Shown one piece after another: positions 31,870 to 34,398 of a DNA stretch of 34,398 nt (within the stretch, counting starts at the first letter, position 1; each line of letters begins with the position of its first letter). The stretch is from an uncultured Prevotella sp. (GTDB taxonomy: Bacteria > Bacteroidota > Bacteroidia > Bacteroidales > Bacteroidaceae). The translations under genes were made by a program, and so were the position numbers. The stretch covers positions 1 to 34,398 of the forward strand of contig NZ_URNN01000012.1 of NCBI RefSeq assembly GCF_900549175.1, given 5' to 3'. The notes beneath the pieces were generated by a model that saw only the letters and a program-made list of their open reading frames with translations, searched no databases and was not told where the DNA came from.

Positions 31870-33900
31870 TCAATTTTGGGTATTCTTCATGAAAGCCTCC
31901 TTGTGGATGTTCCATCCCACAGATGCCGAGGGGAATGTTCCGTACTTGTTGTTGGTACCGAAACGGCTCGAACCGTCGCGGCGTACCGTTGCCTGAAGCA
32001 TGTACTTCTCGTCGAAACTGTAGCTGAGACGACCGAAGTAAGAGACCATGTGGTGCTCGACGTACGGACCGCCGCCGCCACCGCCCTGGATGCTTATCTT
32101 ACCGTCGTCGCCGATGGTGGCGATGGCTCCGGTGGTGTAGTTGAGATAGGGTTTGTCGGGGTTGACGAGGTTCCACTTCGAGAACGACAGGTCGTCGCCC
32201 TTCTCCTTCAGTGCCGACTGGCCGAGCACAACGCCGATGGTGTGCTTGCCTATGGTCTTGTCGTAGGTGAGGGTGTTCTCAACCTGCCATGCCGACTTGT
32301 TGCCCTTATATGCGCCGGCCGACGTGTGGCCGTTGCCGGTGTTGTTTCCGGAGAGGTAGTAGTTGCTCACCTGTGCCGACTCGTTACCCCAGAACGACTG
32401 TTCCGCACTCCACGAGAAGTGATACTTCAGGTTGTCGTAGAGCTGGAGGTCGAGCGAGAACTTGGGCATTATCTTCTGCGACCAGTTGCGTGTGGGGTAT
32501 CTCTGCATCGCTGCGATGGGATTCACCTGCTCGTTGTATGAGCCTACGAAACCGGGGATGGTGTAAGGATTGCCGGCAGCGTCGGTATAGAGGTTGTAAG
32601 AGCTGTAGAAGTCAATCATCTCCTGTCCGGGTCCGGGCTTGCCGTCGGCGTTCACACGGTTGAGCGTAACGGGAAGCGTTGGCGACAGATAGAGGGCCGA
32701 ACCGAGGGGAGAGCCCCATGTCGAGTTGGCGTCGACACCGGTATTGTGCACGCGCATGTAAGAAACGTTCACGCCCAAGTCGAGCTTGTTGAGGAAGTTA
32801 CGCTCCTTCTCGGCGTCGATGAGGTTGTAGTTACTGTTTCCACGTATGGTGAGACGGTCGTAGTTAGACTGTCCGTAGTTTCCGCCAACGATACCTTCCT
32901 GCTCGAAGTAGCCGAGCGAGAGATAGTAGTTCACCTTGTCAGAAGCGCCGCTCACCGACACGTCGTGCTGCACGATGGGCGCATTGTCGTTGAAGACGAG
33001 GTTCTGCCAGTCGGTACCAAAACCCTTGATGGTATTTCCGTTCTTGTCTGTCAGATTCCACGGGTCTGCCAGTTCTGGCAGCGGGGTCTGTCCGCCGTTG
33101 ATGGCTTTCTCGTTCTGCAGCACTGCATAGTCTGTCGCTCCGGTCACATCGCGCTTCTTCCATGCACTCTGCCAGCCGTAAGAGAAGTTGTAGTTGATCT
33201 GCGCCTTGCCGGTCTTTCCCCTTTTGGTTGTGATGAGGATGACACCGTTAGCGGCACGTGCACCGTAAATGGCACCCGAAGCAGCATCCTTCAACACCTC
33301 AATCGACTCTATGTCGTTGGGGTTCACCGACTCCATACCGTCCTGGTCGGTGGGCATGCCGTCGATGATGTAAAGGGGTTCGGTATTGTTGATTGTACCG
33401 ATACCACGCACACGGATGGTCGACTTGCTGCCAGGCTGGCCGGATGCCGACGTCACATTCACACCGGCTGCCATACCCTTCAAGGCATCATCGGCACGAA
33501 GGCGGGTCTTGCCCTCCAAATCGTCGGCGCTGACCTTAGCGATGGAGGCCGTCACCACCGATTTCTTCTGTACGCCGTAACCGATGACAACAAGGTCGTT
33601 GAGCACCTGCGCATCGCTCTGGAGCACTATGCGCATGTTGTCTTTAGCTTTAACATCCTGAGTTTTGTAGCCGATGTAAGAAACGGTCAATGTGGCACCG
33701 GGAGTAACCGAAATCTTGAAGTTTCCGTCGTAGTCGGTGATGGCACCGTTCGTCGTTCCCTTCTGAACCACCGAGGCACCGATGACAGGCTCATTGTTCG
33801 AGTCTGTCACAACGCCCGAATAGGTCTGCTTCTGTGCATAGGCTGCCATCGACATGAATAGCAATGTCAACAGCATGAATAGATACCTACTTTTTTTCAT
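31870..33900 (-). CDS. SusC N-terminal part (truncated product)
   Basis: 676 codons. It has a signal peptide (MKKSRYLFMLLTLLFMSMAAYAQ), then a carboxypeptidase-regulatory-like domain at ~27-93 (YSGVVTDSNNEPVIGASVVQKGTTNGAITDYDGNF). The TonB-box/hinge is VVIGYGVQKKSVVTASI, and the plug at ~115-225 has IRVRGIGTINNTEPLYIIDGMPTDQ and LKDAASGAIYGARAANGVILITTKRG. The first part of the barrel follows to AFMKNTQN. The normal family length is ~1,000-1,100 residues. It is the first gene of the polysaccharide operon with a promoter box at 33979-33986. The truncated barrel would probably not fold in the outer membrane. Confidence 0.85.
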   Translation of the reverse strand: MKKSRYLFMLLTLLFMSMAAYAQKQTYSGVVTDSNNEPVIGASVVQKGTTNGAITDYDGNFKISVTPGATLTVSYIGYKTQDVKAKDNMRIVLQSDAQVLNDLVVIGYGVQKKSVVTASIAKVSADDLEGKTRLRADDALKGMAAGVNVTSASGQPGSKSTIRVRGIGTINNTEPLYIIDGMPTDQDGMESVNPNDIESIEVLKDAASGAIYGARAANGVILITTKRGKTGKAQINYNFSYGWQSAWKKRDVTGATDYAVLQNEKAINGGQTPLPELADPWNLTDKNGNTIKGFGTDWQNLVFNDNAPIVQHDVSVSGASDKVNYYLSLGYFEQEGIVGGNYGQSNYDRLTIRGNSNYNLIDAEKERNFLNKLDLGVNVSYMRVHNTGVDANSTWGSPLGSALYLSPTLPVTLNRVNADGKPGPGQEMIDFYSSYNLYTDAAGNPYTIPGFVGSYNEQVNPIAAMQRYPTRNWSQKIMPKFSLDLQLYDNLKYHFSWSAEQSFWGNESAQVSNYYLSGNNTGNGHTSAGAYKGNKSAWQVENTLTYDKTIGKHTIGVVLGQSALKEKGDDLSFSKWNLVNPDKPYLNYTTGAIATIGDDGKISIQGGGGGGPYVEHHMVSYFGRLSYSFDEKYMLQATVRRDGSSRFGTNNKYGTFPSASVGWNIHKEAFMKNTQN

Positions 33901-33978
33901 ACGTTTTGGTTTTTATTTATTTTTATTGTTTAAGTTAGTGAATTGACACGCATTGTCACTATTTTGATGATGACGATG

Positions 33979-33986
33979 CAAAGATA
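33979..33986 (-). promoter_or_regulatory. susC operon promoter -7 box
   Basis: A perfect TATCTTTG on the minus strand. No TTTG lies at the usual distance, which fits a promoter that needs an activator. The implied leader is about 70 nt. Confidence 0.55.
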
Positions 33987-34214
33987 AGACAAATTACTAT
34001 CAGTTTTCCGTGTTTGGTTTGAAAAAGTGGACGTTTTACCCCTCCCGAAAAATATTATACTCTGATTTTCAATACTTTACATATTTTGCCATTCTAAAAA
34101 AGAGTGGATGTAATATAGAGGTGTACGATTTACATTTATCGCTTTTTAAGTCAGAAAAGGTTGGAAAAGGGCATTAAAAGAAGCCGCAAGAACAAACGGA
34201 CTAAAGCTTCACTT

Positions 34215-34294
34215 GGCAAGGAGTCAAAGGGAGGCAAGGAGTCAAAAAAAGGGGGAGGGGGGAGTAAGAAGTTAAGGAGTTAAAGGGAGTTAAG
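34215..34294 (+). repeat. AAGGAGTCAAA / AAGGAGTTAA degenerate repeats
   Basis: GGCAAGGAGTCAAA occurs exactly twice (34215-34228 and 34233-34246), followed by a G-rich tract and then AAGTTAAGGAGTTAAAGGGAGTTAAG. It is the same motif family as at 74-117, in the opposite orientation. Confidence 0.6.
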
Positions 34295-34398
34295 CCAAAT
34301 GTCTCAGCAATAGTTTTATGCCAGTCCATCTCCTTTTTCTACGTTTTGTCCTGATAATTCTTAAAATTTAACATTTCTTTTTTCTCGAAATAGAATGG

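Larger units (their letters stand above)
30661..33900 (-). pseudogene. SusC/RagA TonB-dependent transporter, interrupted by an in-frame TGA
   Basis: Read straight through, this is one 1,080-codon frame with a single internal stop, TGA at 31870-31872 (minus strand), where homologues have Trp: the local sequence is MKNTQN-stop-LSNLKFRASWGKNGNDN, and family members read NTQ.WLSNLK. There is no frameshift, and both sides are normal. One C-to-T change at 31870 (plus strand) would restore TGG. As sequenced, the beta-barrel is cut after residue 676, so import would fail. A sequencing error, a recent nonsense mutation or a population variant are all possible. The two parts are listed separately below. 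Confidence 0.85.
33901..34398. other. Region upstream of the polysaccharide operon
   Basis: 498 bp with no supported gene. It holds the susC promoter box, an AT-rich stretch, and at 34215-34294 short direct repeats. No further gene begins before the window ends. Confidence 0.6.

Noticed and set aside
31746..31870. Frameshift as the cause of the split SusC
   Set aside because: Both halves are in the same frame and the 41 codons between them read as normal SusC sequence, so a nonsense codon is the simpler explanation.
31870..31872. UGA recoded as Trp or selenocysteine
   Set aside because: Other genes here use TGG for Trp and TGA as a normal stop (for example ispD); no SECIS-like structure was evident, and homologues have Trp rather than Cys or Sec.
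32746..33861. 371-codon plus-strand open frame
   Set aside because: Antisense to the SusC plug and barrel; no family pattern.

Overview
The window looks like a chromosomal segment of a Bacteroidota (Bacteroidales) gut or oral anaerobe, most likely Prevotella-like. The evidence is the SusC/SusD pair, a DUF4831 protein, a DUF6377-type regulator, weak Shine-Dalgarno signals, and repeated Bacteroidota promoter boxes (TAnnTTTG with TTTG about 19-20 bp upstream). Base composition is near half G+C, judged by eye. I see no tRNA, rRNA, CRISPR array, phage gene or transposase gene. Left part (1-16.7 kb): housekeeping genes, mostly in short units. These are a YitT-type membrane protein, catalase, a divergent thiol peroxidase, an AICAR formyltransferase lacking the cyclohydrolase domain, a small basic orphan protein, NAD kinase divergent from pdxJ, a DJ-1 family protein, ispD, recG, an M23/LysM endopeptidase, adenylate kinase, hypoxanthine phosphoribosyltransferase, the bifunctional NAD(P)HX repair enzyme and a DUF4831 exported protein. 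Class II fructose-bisphosphate aldolase follows on the minus strand. The gaps between these genes are rich in repeats and hairpins. Right part (17.9-34 kb): a polysaccharide utilization locus, all on the minus strand. In transcription order it is SusC (interrupted), SusD, a surface glycan-binding lipoprotein with two tandem C-terminal modules, a GH16 lipoprotein with a BACON domain, a GH5 lipoprotein, two GH3 enzymes, and a membrane regulator of TPR/TM/coiled-coil/HTH layout. GH16 and GH5 endo-enzymes with two GH3 exo-enzymes point to a beta-glucan (mixed-linkage 1,3/1,4, or laminarin-like) as substrate. In the likely scheme, surface lipoproteins bind and cut the glycan, SusCD imports oligosaccharides, and the periplasmic GH3 enzymes release glucose. 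Main points for a second look: (1) the susC reading frame is broken by a single in-frame TGA where a Trp codon is expected, with the rest of the frame intact; (2) two ~150-bp elements, each made of two facing GTAG-footed imperfect hairpins, plus a solitary variant, look like REP/BIME elements; (3) two coding sequences (ispD and the GH5 gene) have C-termini apparently extended by intergenic repeat DNA; (4) nnr seems to have a promoter box only 4 bases from its ATG, suggesting a leaderless mRNA.
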